DNA from: Sambucus nigra
Taxonomy: Eukaryota; Streptophyta; Magnoliopsida; Dipsacales; Adoxaceae
Reading direction: 5' to 3'
Assembly: GCA_949130495.1 (NCBI GenBank)
Contig: OX422209.1
Location: 698,669,257 to 698,733,256, forward strand
DNA: 64,000 bases
Under the pieces are notes generated by a model. It was not told the DNA's origin. It saw only the letters and a program-made list of their open reading frames with translations, and ran no database searches. Below, in pieces: positions 25,244 through 36,467 of the stretch (position 1 is its first letter; the number at the start of each line of letters is the position of its first letter). The translations under genes were made by a program, and so were the position numbers.

Positions 25244-25407
25244 CTAAGATGAAGAAACAATAGGGTTAGAGTACTATTTAAAACAATCTATTTTGCAGAA
25301 GATCGCAAACATAGGCAACAAAACATTCCTAATATTAAGCTCTACATCAAAGAACGCTACGATAGAACGTGACAAGTTCGTATAGATCCTAAAAAATCTA
25401 GAACTGA

Positions 25408-25420
25408 TGCTCTGATACCA
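25408..25420 (-). other. Primer-binding site of element B
   Basis: The minus strand reads TGGTATCAGAGCA two bases after the 5' LTR, matching initiator tRNA-Met use as in elements A and A'. Confidence 0.9.
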
Positions 25421-25422
25421 TC

Positions 25423-28051
25423 TGTGACAACCCGCTCATCAAAATAAGGGGTGGCCAACCCGATACTCAGATATTTACAGGAATCATAGATGTACCATTC
25501 TCAGCATCACAACAATATACTAAGTATATGGGATAACCACCCTTAAATTTTGGAAAACGATTTGTCAAAATATGATTTGTAATTTTAAAAAAAGAAATAA
25601 TTGACCTAAATAATTTACAAGAAGGTGGATACCCAAAAGACTTATGTTACATCCGCATCAAGTATACAATAAAGGGACCGAATATTCCGTCGAGCAAGAG
25701 TCTATACAAACCATATAGAACAAATTCATTAAGTTACATAGTACATTCCATTAGAAAATTACAAAAGCTTGGGCCACACGCCCGAATAAATAACCCGAGC
25801 ATAACTAGAGTACAAAAATGAAGGCGTTTATAACAAAATATCCCGTAACATCCGTAAAGTGTTGCAGCTCCACGACACTGGAAGGTAAAGTCAGTACGGG
25901 CGTCCTTGCGGTAGAGCACCTGGGAGAATATAAGATTCATGCACAACAAGAAATATGAACGGGTCAGGGCCCGATTTTATATGATCACCAAATGAATAAA
26001 GAGTATGACAGTTATGGACAGTTAATCATGATAGATAACGCTAAGAATCTACCTACTCAATCTTAAAGAATGAACTAAAGCAACTAAATGATTGTACGTT
26101 TAATTTAGTTATGCAAGAGGATATGAATGAATATCATTAATTAAAATCTCTGTCATTTTACACTGTTTCATTTCATCGTTCCATATCTCATTAGGAAACA
26201 TAATCATAGTTATTTGATCTTTATGGAAATTATCATAAATCAAGTCTCACTTGAATAAGAATAGTTATATTAATCTATATATAATGATTCTAAGACCGCC
26301 CGTCCGGTTTTCCCCATTGTGCGGGGCCTATCAACCAAGACAACCTGGGCATCCTAACGCAACGTCGGGAAGTGGCCATATACCTGCAAGTGAGTCATAA
26401 CCACACTCGAAATTACCTCACTAGCGCAAAATAAATACAACATACATAATAACCGATCATATGGACGAGGACTATATTCACCCTGCATTCACTAGCCAGG
26501 GGACTTCACCTCATGCGCGAACTTCCCTTATGATAGAATTTAGAGAGGTGTGTTTAAGCAAATTATTATTTACCATTTTCATTTTCATTTTAATATATAC
26601 ATCCCATCTTATCCGGAGCCATACGTAATTAATGCCATCAATATAACCTCAATGAATGAATAAACTCTCAATTTATTCTCCAAACATTATTTTGTGGTGT
26701 TATTATAAACCACCAATTCTAGCATCTCCCAATAATGTGACAATTAGTCTTCAATTATTTATTTCTACATCCCAAAATATTAGACTAACTAATTAAGGAA
26801 ATAAATACCTAATCATCAATTTGGTAATCCCCGAAATAAGTCCTAACCTTCCCCTTCTAACCTAAGAAAGTTGCTTACCCAATGTAAGACTCTAGGACAC
26901 TAAGTTTATTTTATACAAGAAGGTTCCTATGTCCTAAGCCTAAAAGAAAACGATAAAAATTGAGTTAGAAAAATAACTCAAAACAGCCTGATTTCGAATC
27001 GATTCGCCCTAGGGCCGAATTGATTCTCCCCAAGTAGCGAATCGATTCGCCCAAAAGCAAATCGATTCGGATGAAGAATCCAAGTTTCTGCCTCAGCCGA
27101 ATCGATTTGGTCTTGCAGACCTGTAACTTGACCCCTTAGCTAATCAATTCTCCCTAGGGCCGAATCGATTCGCTCTAGGGCCGAATCGATTTGTCCCTAC
27201 GAATTTGCCAAGAATAGGCTACGAGTTATGATTCCTAGTTTTTCTCCAAAACTCAAATCTCCTCCATTTTTCCACACATCAACCACCATTAATCTACCCA
27301 AAACCATCCTACATGTTTATCAACTACCATAACCACAATATCATCAACTTAAACTATGATTAGGGCTCAAACACCATAAAATTCATATTTGTTCCATTAA
27401 TTCCAATACACAACTATCAATACAATTTACTCATCCCAAATCATATATTAGCAAGTAGAAAACTTGCCTTGAAGTAGAAATCTCAGATTCTTGGAAGATG
27501 GAAGCAAGATCAATTCTCAAATCTCCAATCTCTCTCTTTTCTCCTCTTTTCTCCATAATTTTCTTCTTCTCTCTATCTCTCTAGGTTAGCAAACACACTT
27601 AAGAGAAACGAAATGAGATTCAAGACTAAATCGCGACTTTAGTCTAAATTCCCAACTTAAATGGTTAATACTATATTAAAATGACTCATAACTACACATT
27701 TATGTTAAAACCAGTCAAAAGTGCCCGAAACGCAAAAACACAATATGACACTTATTTTGACTTTCTCGCACATTTAGGGACTAACTACGCCCTCTAATTT
27801 GGCATCCGGAATTATTTAAGTCATTTTTACATCCCATTTCATTATAAACCACAATTCTCATTTTAAGCATATGACATAGTAAAATATAACACAATGCTAT
27901 TTAAGTTGCAATAACAGTAAATATGCAACATTCTAGTAAATATGCTTAATTATCTCATAGTTGATATTTACTCCATCATCCATATTTTATATAATTACTT
28001 CATGCAGTAAATTAATATAAAATAAATGTCTCAAAAGTGAGGGTTGTTACA
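25423..28051 (-). repeat. 5' LTR of element B
   Basis: 2,629 bp, the partner of 17947-20611. It has small indels and many substitutions relative to the 3' LTR, including loss of about 20 bp near 26320 and a shorter palindrome cluster. Confidence 0.95.
26996..27192. repeat. GAATCGATTC palindrome cluster in 5' LTR of B
   Basis: Intact GAATCGATTC copies lie at 26996, 27039 and 27162, with single-base variants near 27018, 27059, 27099 and 27183. The 22-bp tandem unit seen in the other LTR is present only once. Confidence 0.85.
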
Positions 28052-28056
28052 GTTAT

Positions 28057-28640
28057 TATGCCCAACTTGAGGGAGTGATATAGGTTGACACTTATTTCTT
28101 ATATACGTCTTCTAATTTCCATATTTGGAATTATCATGATAGATGGAATTTTCTCTCTTTTATTAAAAGTTTGAAAGTTGAGGGAGCCCCTTGCTAGTGG
28201 TGATCATCCTTGCTCAGCATTTTTTTAGTTAAAGTATAAAAATTATATTGACAGTTTCACTGCTCATCAAGTAGATAACATCCCTGACCTTCATTTGCCA
28301 GATGAGGAAGCTTTTGTCTCCTCCTCTTCTAAATCCCTTGATGTACGACACCCGAGAAGAGGATTCTATTGATCAAGGATGGTGATGTTGAGGCTGGTGC
28401 CTCCTCTCCAAAGACCAAGTACTTCAAGAGGACTGAATAAGAAGGTGTTAAATCCACTTATTCAAACTCAGTTGTCCGGAATAAGAATAAGAAGAACAAG
28501 GCCCTTATTTCCCTTAACCCTCTAAAATGGGTGATCTTCCTCCACCTGTGAGGACTTCAAAGACGATGTTTGTTCCCAAGAATAATTCCTTGGATTATAG
28601 ATTTTTGAGGGGGCTCTGCTCATAATTGATCGCGATCAAG
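28057..28640 (+). pseudogene. Accessory gene of second Tat-type element, part 2 (between elements B and A)
   Basis: This continues the gene interrupted by B. Readable pieces are a helical start, LPDEEAFVSSSSKSL near 28297, and a basic stretch around 28430-28520. It ends DQVR at the insertion point of element A, where the reading frame joins in phase with LLSPEQI at 39449. Several stops are present, so it is not functional. Confidence 0.45.
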
Positions 28641-28645
28641 TCAGG

Positions 28646-31607
28646 TGTAATACCCCGTACTTTTGGCTATATTTATTTTGGGATTAATTAATTAAATGCG
28701 TATTAATTGGAAATTAATCCGGGTTATAAATACTAACGAGATACGAGTTGGTATTTGATTATGTGCATACATGTTTTGATATATGTATTTGGTATTATAA
28801 AAGTTGTCGTGAGATTTATATACGGCATTTTAGAAATTTTGTTGAGATGCGTGGGACCGCCGCGTCACGGTGTAATATTTTGATTATAAAAAGTGAATTT
28901 AAAATCTATAAACTGTATGGTCATTTTGAGTGCGCCAATGCGTCCGGAAGGGTCGAGATAGTCAGAAAACACTAGCCGGGGGTGTAGTTTGGGTCTCGGG
29001 GTATTTTTAGGCCATACCGGCAACTTAAAGGGTATTTTGGTAATTTTACATTTTGAGGAATTAAAAGTGACGAAAATTGGGAGTTTTAATCTGATGTGGA
29101 TTTAACCATTAAGCCCATTAACCAAACTATATTAACCCTTTAAGCTACGGAGGTTATCATTAGGTTTACAACTTTCCCAAAGAAAACCCTAGCCACCTTA
29201 AGCCACCATTGGAGGAAAAGCTTGGAGAGGAGAAGAAATTATGCAGAAATCCCTATCAAACCATCATCCAAACTCAGAGACAACCAAGGCAAGTGACTTT
29301 ATTCCATTTAATTTCAGAGAATGTCTTTTCCATGTTAGAAATTGAGGAATTTTAATTGTTCTTGAAAGATGAATGAAAACCCATGTAGTTTGGAGTTTAG
29401 AACTTGTAAATTTTGAAGAGAATTGCATGTAGAATGATAGGTAGATGATTTCTCTCATAATAATTGTGATTAGAAGAGATTAAAACGAATTAAATTCTGG
29501 AATTTGATGATGATATAAACCTAGGGTTCATGTTCTTGATAAAATTGGGGAAAAGTATAAAATCTTGTGATTTAATGATGTTTAGGATGCTTTAATGTAT
29601 TAAGAGATGTTAGTATATGACCTTAGCATGTTATAGTATGATTAGAGGACTTAAAACTCTGTTAGAACGATCTTTGGAGAAGTATTGAGGTGTTAAAAAT
29701 GGTGAGAAACGTAACTTAGAAAATCTGGGACGAATCTGGCAGCTCGTTAGAAGCCCCTACCCAGGTCGTTCGAACGAGCTTCTAACGAGTTGACCAGTCG
29801 TTGCTAACGAGAAGGGGTTTCGTTCGATATCTCGTTCGAACGAGATATCGTTAGAAGGTACAGTTCGTTCGAACGAACTGGAATCTCGTTCGAACAGCCT
29901 CGTTCGAACGAGACTTCTAACGAGTTGGCAGAGGAATCTCGTTCGAACAGTCTCGTTCGAACGAGACTTCTAACGAGTTGACAGTTTGGTCCTTTTTGGA
30001 CTGTTTTGATTTTGGAGTCCCGTAAACTTGTTCGAGGATATAGATATCATTCCATTGATGTTGTAATGATAGGATTGGGACTTTTGGGTGTTTATGAGAA
30101 GGATATTAGATACGAGAGTTATATTAAATGGACGGTTTGTGTTGAGACGTGAGTGTCTACTACGACATGAGAATAGATTATGGCGCGTATGATGATGAAC
30201 CGGAATAATATAAGTGTAGATATTATAAGTTAGTATGAGGATGCGATATGTACTACGATTAAACTACGGTATTACTAAGACGTGTGTTTACTTAGTATTG
30301 GTATATGATTTGTGTGTATGACATACCTACCATACTTGCTATCATGGGAGGTTTGCGTTCGCTTAGGGCCCTCTAATCCTTGTGTTGCCCGGATTTAGAC
30401 TGGTTACCTTGATGAACATAGGTCATAGAAAGACTTATTGGGATATTAATAAGTCCGCTGATCGTAGGAGCGTAGGTATGTGCGTGACCTATGTGATGTG
30501 ACTGTGTTCGCCTCCATTGTTTGTGATGTTGTTATCTGTGAACTATTCCTGAGAGATTCGAAATATGTAATCCTTATGTACGTGATGTACCGGGATGGAT
30601 AGCAGAGTATGTGTGCACCACAGCTTAGTTCTCGGGGTGCTTGTATTGTATATTTATGTTGTGAATAATATACACTTAATTAATGAGAACCTTCATGTTA
30701 ATGATGTGATAATAATTACGGTATTGTTTCGAGAAATATAACGAGTTAACTGATAGTCATATATATTGCATATTGAACATCTGAGTTACGTTAAACCCCT
30801 ACTTAATTACGAGCGTTATTATATTAAGAGAACCGAGTAATAAGGGTAGGACCTATGATAGTCTAGCTAGATATGTTGTCATGTAGCTAGTAGTCTGTAT
30901 CACTCTAGATGGGTACTTACGTTAGGAGTGCACAGTTAGACGAGAGGTGAGAATATCATGTGAGTGCACGTCCTAACATGTACTTTGCATTTAATGTTTT
31001 AAATGTTTTTAAAGCACTTGCAGGTTTTTAAAATATAACTCCACATTCGGGCTCTGACCCGTTTGCTTTTCAAATCTTTTTCTTGTAAAACCATTTTAGG
31101 TGCCCAGCCACAGGGACACCAAGCATAGGATTCTCATTCAGGTGACGAGCTGTAGCTGATTGTGGAAGCTACAGGGATTTGCTTGTAGACGCTTCTATCT
31201 TTTGGATTCCAGAGTCACTATCTATCAGTTGTAGGGCATGTTGCCCATTTCTATTTAGAGCATCTTTTACATTTCAGTTTTCAGACTTTAGCATGTATTG
31301 TTTCAGTATTCGATTATTTATTTCAGTATGGGATTGTAGTGAGGAGTTTTCCTCCAGACTTTATTTACACTATGTGATGGTTATTAGTTTTACTTCAGTA
31401 TGGTGAATGGTGTATTTATTCTTTATTACACTTGTTGCATGTTAATCAGACTTTAATTAAAATTTGGCACTTACTTTTTAAATACTAGGTGGTTAGTAAT
31501 CATTAAAACGTTTTCGACAGTGATGCTATTAACTGGACCAACTTGGCATTTTGAATTAATTTAATAAAGGAGTAGCTACCCGGTATTTAATTAGTCGGGG
31601 TGTCACA
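28646..31607 (+). repeat. 5' LTR of element A
   Basis: 2,962 bp, TGTAATACCCC...GGTGTCACA. U3 carries the GC-rich block 28850-28985 that is highly similar in element A'. The AAACCCTAGCCACC phrase near 29186 is typical of plant leaders. The palindrome cluster at 29767-29984 probably lies in transcribed sequence. The ORFs of about 75 codons inside the LTR are not credible proteins. Confidence 0.97.
29767..29984. repeat. CGTTCGAACG palindrome cluster, 5' LTR of A
   Basis: Perfect palindromes sit at 29825-29850 (26 nt, half-site CGATATCTCGTTC), 29861-29880 (20 nt, half-site CAGTTCGTTC) and 29949-29968 (20 nt, half-site AGTCTCGTTC). Further CGTTCGAACG cores lie at 29767 and 29900. Single-base variants are at 29886 and 29940. 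Copies are separated by CTTCTAACGAGTT-like words. Confidence 0.93.
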
Positions 31608-31609
31608 GG

Positions 31610-31621
31610 TGGTATCAGAGC
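31610..31621 (+). other. Primer-binding site of element A
   Basis: TGGTATCAGAGC two bases downstream of the 5' LTR, complementary to the 3' end of initiator tRNA-Met. Confidence 0.93.
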
Positions 31622-31790
31622 ATCAGGTTTTAGTGTCCTTTAGGATCTGTACGGCTATTATGTTTCCGCTACGTTTCTTTGATATAGAGCCCTATATTTT
31701 AGGACTGTTGTATTCTTTTTGTGTAGGCTTCGTTCTTCAGCTATCTTAAGTTTATAAATAGCGAACTTATAAACTTTGTTCTTATTTCAG

Positions 31791-34700
31791 ATGCCTCCAC
31801 GACGTGCACGACGAGTTCCCAGGGATGCAACGCCCGAACCCCAGCCCGCTCCAGTTCAGGGCATGATGAACGCCGCTGAGGTTGCAGCTATAGTAGCTCA
31901 AGCGGTAAATGCCGCCATTGCCGTTGTTCAGCAGGCACCACCTCAGGCGCCGGTTGCCGCGCCAGTACAGGTTAATACATTCCCGTCTGCTTGGGAGCGT
32001 GTACATGACGCTTTTCAGAAAGCGCATCCGCCAGAGTTTGCAGGTAGCTCAGATGTAGTAGTCTCGAGCCAATGGAGGAAGGATATGCAGAGGCACTTAA
32101 GGATGTATGAGTGCACGGACGTCGAGAAGCAGGTGCTAGCTACTTTCAAGCTAGTTGGATCTGCACTGCAGTGGTGGGAGTCTATTACCACCATGGAGGA
32201 GAGGGATACTTTCACTATTTAGGAGTTCTGGGTGCGGTTCGATCGCAAGTACTTTCCGTCAGCTGTTCATACGAAAATGAGGAGGAGATTGATGAGTCTG
32301 AAGCAGGAGGGTAAGACTGTGGCCGAGTATGAGGCCGAGTTCACGAATCTGTTGAACATCGTTCCAGACGAGATACCAACAGAGAAGAAGAAAATTGAGA
32401 AGTTCACCGACGGGTTGACTTGGAGGATCCATCAGCATCTGTTAGGGAACCTTTCGTTGGCCACGTATTCTGATGTGGTTAACGCTGCTTTGTTACACTG
32501 CCAGGACCACCGCTTTCATATGGCTGAGGGCAAGAGGTCGGGAGAGTCTAGCCATCAGGGCAGGACTGGAGGACATGGTGCCGGTGGGGCACAATATGTT
32601 CAGGGGCAGAGACGGGGTGAGCAGGGTTCGCAGCAGGGGGATCAGAAGAGGTTCCGATCAGGGAACTACAGACAGGGACAGGGAGGTTTCCGTCAGGGCC
32701 ATCAGGGTCCAAACGGCCATCAGGGCCAACAGGGGCAGAATGGGCAGCAGTTTCACCAGGGCCAGCAGGGCCAAGGGAGGAACGGTAACGGCCACCAGGG
32801 TCGGGGACAGCAGGGGCAGAGAGGAGGGAACTTCCCAGGGAAGTGTTTTGTTTGTGGCAAGACTGGCCATAAGCGACAGGATTGTCCTGATAGGGGCAGG
32901 GCCCCACAGCAGCAGCAGCAGGGTGCTCGCCAGGAGCCACAGAGGCCCATATTTCCCGCCGCTCTTCCCGCACCGCCACAGATGGCAGCATTGCCACCCA
33001 TTCCAGCAGTCCCAGTTCAGCAGGGGAAGCTACAGTATGGACGTGTCTACAACGTTCACCAGGCTGCAGTTCCACAGGCACCGCCCGGGATTGAGGGTAC
33101 GTTTCCTATCCATGGCACTATGGGTCGGGTATTATTTGATACGGGTGCTACAAACTGTTTTATAGCTACACACTTCGCGAAAGCTTTAGGATTGTTAGCT
33201 ACGGCAGAGAGCACAGTGACGTGTGTCGACTCACCATTGGGAAGTGGGTCACTTATTTTCTTTATATGCCGGGGAGTGGGAGTAGGGATTGGTAGTTTGG
33301 TATTACCTGCAGACATGTTGGTGCTAGATATGCATGTTCACGATGTGATTATTGGGATGGATTGGCTCGTAGCTTATAGGGCCATGATTGATTGCTTCAG
33401 CGGGAGCATTGTTTTTGCCATTCCGGGGCAAGAGATGTTTGTAGTGGCGATGCCTCGCCCAGAGGGAGGATCGACCGCTCATCTGTATTACATTGAGGAG
33501 GATACCTCTAAGGAGGTAGTGATTCCTTTAGATTCTATCCCAGTAGTCAGGGAGTATTCGGATGTGTTTCAGGAGATACCAGGCTTACCACCCAATCGAG
33601 AGATAGGCTTTGTTATAGATTTGCTACCAGGTACGAGACCTATAGCACGCACACCGTACCGTATGGCTCCAGCTGAGATGAGGGAGTTACAGGATCAGAT
33701 AGAGCAGCTGTTAGGTCAGGGCTTTATTCGCAGGAGTACCTCACCTTGGGGCGCTCCAGTTTTGTTTGTGAAGAAGAGGGACGGTTCACTGAGATTGTGT
33801 GTGGACTACCGAGAGCTGAATAAGGTCACGATACGGAATAAGTATCCGTTGTCGCGAATCGATGACTTATTCGACCAGTTAAAAGGAGCTTCTTTCTTCT
33901 CGAAGATTGACTTGAGATCGGGATACCATCAGTTGCGTGTCAGGGAGGAGGATGTCTCGAAGACTGCGTTCATGTCGAGATATGGTTCTTACGAGTTTCG
34001 GGTTATGCCTTTCGGCTTGACCAACGCTCCAGCTGTGTTTATGGACTTGATGAACAGAGTGTTCAGGGATTTCTTAGACCAGTTTGTCATTGTCCTCATT
34101 GATGATATTCTGGTTTACTCCCAGACAGAGGAGGAGCACGCCGAGCATTTGAGGCAGGTTTTGCAGACACTTCGTCAGAACGAGTTGTATGCAAAATATG
34201 AGAAGTGCGGGTTTTGGCTGAAGGAAGTCCAGTTTTTGGGGCATATCATTTCCGACCATGGAATATCTGTTGATTCGGGGAAGGTATCCGCGGTGAGGGA
34301 GTGGGGACAGCCCACGACACCAACGAAGATTCGTAGTTTCTTGGGTCTAGCAGGATACTACAGGAGGTTTATTCGGGGTTTCTCGGAGATAGCAGGTCCT
34401 TTGACACATCTGACACGTAAGGGTGTGCCATACATCTGGAGTAATGCCTATCAGTTGGCATTCGATGAATTGAAGGACAAATTAACCTCAGCACCTATGT
34501 TAGCATTGCCGAGACCGGGAGTTGAGTATTTGGTTTACACCGACGCGTCTTTACAAGGACTTGGAGGTGTATTGCAGCAGGAGAGACAGGCCATAGCTTA
34601 TGCTTCCCGTAAGCTTAAGACTCATGAGAAGAATTACCCCACGCACGATTTGGAGTTGGTAGCAGTTGTATTTGCCCTACGAATTTGGAGGCACTATCTT

Positions 34701-36425
34701 TTGGGGGAGAAGTTCCAACTGTTCACGGATCACAAGTCCCTACAGTACCTATTCACGCAGAAGGAGTTGAATATGCAGCAGCGTAGGTGGCTTGAGTTTG
34801 TGAAATACTACCAGTTCGATATCCAGTATCACCCGGGAAAGGCTAACATGGTAGCAGACGCGTTGAGCCGTAGGCCAGCAGATGAGGTGGCAGAGGTGTG
34901 GAAGGCTAAGTGGAAGGAATTGGGACACCAGGATGCAGTGGCCCGATCTTTCATGTCTGTGATGACCGTTACACCGCAGATTGTCACGAGGGTAGTACGG
35001 GCACAGGCTAATGACTCATTCAGTCAGGAGCAGATAGTTCGATTACTAGCAGAGGGAGCCGAGTCCTATACCGTTAGCTCAGACGGGGGATTGCGCTTCA
35101 ATGGGAGATTGGTAGTTCCGGAAGGGGAGAAATTGCGACACGAGGTGATGGCAGAGTCGCACGGCTCACGGTTCGTGGTACATCCCGGAGGGGATAAAAT
35201 GTACCAAGACATGAGACGCCAGTATTGGTGGAGCGGTATGAAGAGAGATATCGCTGAGTTTGTTTCGAAATGCGCCACTTGTCAGCTTGTAAAAGTGGAT
35301 CATCAGAGACCGGCAGGATTGCTACAGCCATTGGAGGTCCCGGTGTGGATGTGGGAGATCATATCCATGGACTTTATCACGGGGTTGCCTACGTCGCAGA
35401 GGGGTCATGACTCCGTTTGGGTAATTGTGGACAGGTTGTCCAAGGTCGCTCACTTTTTACCCGTAAGGACTGATTACACTACGGGACAGTATGCCCAGCT
35501 CTTCATTTCAAAGATTGTGAGACTTCACGGTGTGCCCCTAAATATCGTGTCTGACAGAGACAAGATATTTGTTTCGAGGTTTTGGGAGAGTTTCCAGGAG
35601 GCCATGGGCACGGAATTGCGGTTGAGTATGGCTTATCACCCGCAGACTGATGGGCAGACTGAGCGCACAAATCAGATGTTGGAAGACATGCTACGCATGT
35701 GCATTATTGACTTTGGGGGTGGATGGGAGCAGCACCTTCCACTGGTGGAGTTTGCTTACAATAACTCCTATCAGTTCACGATTGGCATGGCTCCGTTTGA
35801 GGCGTTGTACGATAGGCCTTGTCGTTCCCCAGCATGTTGGTTAGAGGTTGGGGACAATAAACTACTTGGGCCGGAAGTGATTCAGGATACTTCGGCAAGG
35901 ATTGAGTTGATTCGGAGTCGCATTCGGGTAGCTCAAGACAGGCAGAAGAGTTATGCTGACGCGAAGAGGTTTTTCAGAGAGTTCCAAGTGGGGGACCAGG
36001 TTTTGCTCAGGGTATCTCCTATGAAGGGGATTATGCGTTTCGGGAAGAAAGGGAAGTTGGCACCGAGGTATGTGGGGCCGTTTCCTATTATTGAGCGGAT
36101 CGAACCGGTTGCGTATAGACTTGGGTTACTGGAGCATTTGCATCGGATTCACGATGTGTTCCATATTTCCTCGCTGAGGAAATACCTTAGGGATAATTTG
36201 GTTCATTCTCACATTGCTGTGGAGGACATCGATCTCCAGCCGGATAGCTCCTACGAGGAGGGGCCGATTGCTATTTTGGACCGAAGCGAGAGGAAGCTGC
36301 GGTCAAAGATAGTTCCGTTAGTGCGTGTTCAGTGGCGACATCACAATGTCGAGGAGTCCACATGGGAGCGCGAGGATGAGATGCGCGAACGTTATCCAGA
36401 GTTGTTTTCAGCAGGTACTTTCTAG
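31791..36425 (+). CDS. gag-pol polyprotein of element A (one in-frame amber codon)
   Basis: From ATG 31791 ([12 protein letters not shown]) the frame runs 1,544 codons to TAG 36423-36425, broken only by a TAG at codon 144. Gag holds a Gln/Gly-rich region and a zinc knuckle ([14 protein letters not shown], about residues 351-364). Protease has DTGA at residue 450. RT has [10 protein letters not shown] and LIDD at 770-772. RNase H starts at Asp 918 (TDASLQG). Integrase has an HHCC finger from about 1127 and a D1194, D1255, E1291 triad with the exact D-35-E spacing. A GPY/F-type segment ([10 protein letters not shown]) follows. The C-terminus (about 1491-1540, [20 protein letters not shown]) is a chromodomain of the divergent Tekay type, thought to guide integration to chromatin. 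All catalytic residues I can place are intact. Proteins would act in the cytoplasmic particle and the nucleus. Confidence 0.95.
32220..32222 (+). other. In-frame amber codon in gag of element A
   Basis: TAG splits ...RDTFTI and [11 protein letters not shown] within gag. Element B has TINDFWVLFDRKYF at this place, so the codon falls in conserved gag. The simplest origin is C-to-T deamination of CAG. Readthrough is a less likely alternative, because the position is inside gag rather than at the gag-pol junction. Confidence 0.9.
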
Positions 36426-36455
36426 TTTCGAATTTCGGGACGAAATTCAGTTATT

Positions 36456-36465
36456 AGGGGGGAAG
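36456..36465 (+). other. Polypurine tract of element A
   Basis: AGGGGGGAAG, then TA, then the 3' LTR. It is the plus-strand DNA primer site. Confidence 0.88.
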
Positions 36466-36467
36466 TA

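Larger units (their letters stand above)
17947..28051 (-). mobile_element. Element B: full-length Ty3/gypsy chromovirus-type retrotransposon, decayed
   Basis: This is a 10,105-bp element on the minus strand with LTRs at 25423-28051 (5') and 17947-20611 (3'), both TG...CA. The primer site is at 25408-25420 and the polypurine tract at 20614-20624. A 5-bp target duplication GTTAT sits at 17942-17946 and 28052-28056. It interrupts the plus-strand accessory gene of the surrounding Tat-type element. The LTRs differ in length (2,665 versus 2,629 bp) and show many substitutions, so the insertion is older than that of element A. Confidence 0.95.

Noticed and set aside
28748..28975. 75-codon ORF in both LTRs of A that partly matches one in A'
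   Set aside because: The LTRs are duplicates, and in A' an indel shifts the frame after about half the ORF, so conservation is at the DNA level and not of a protein.
31179..31406. 75-codon ORF near the 3' end of both LTRs of A (also 39015-39242)
   Set aside because: LTR duplicate with no recognisable content.
32473..33165. 230-codon plus-strand ORF (and 177-codon minus-strand ORF at 32548-33081) overlapping gag of element A
   Set aside because: Shadow frames of the Gln/Gly-rich gag segment; the gag frame has the zinc knuckle and is continuous with pol.
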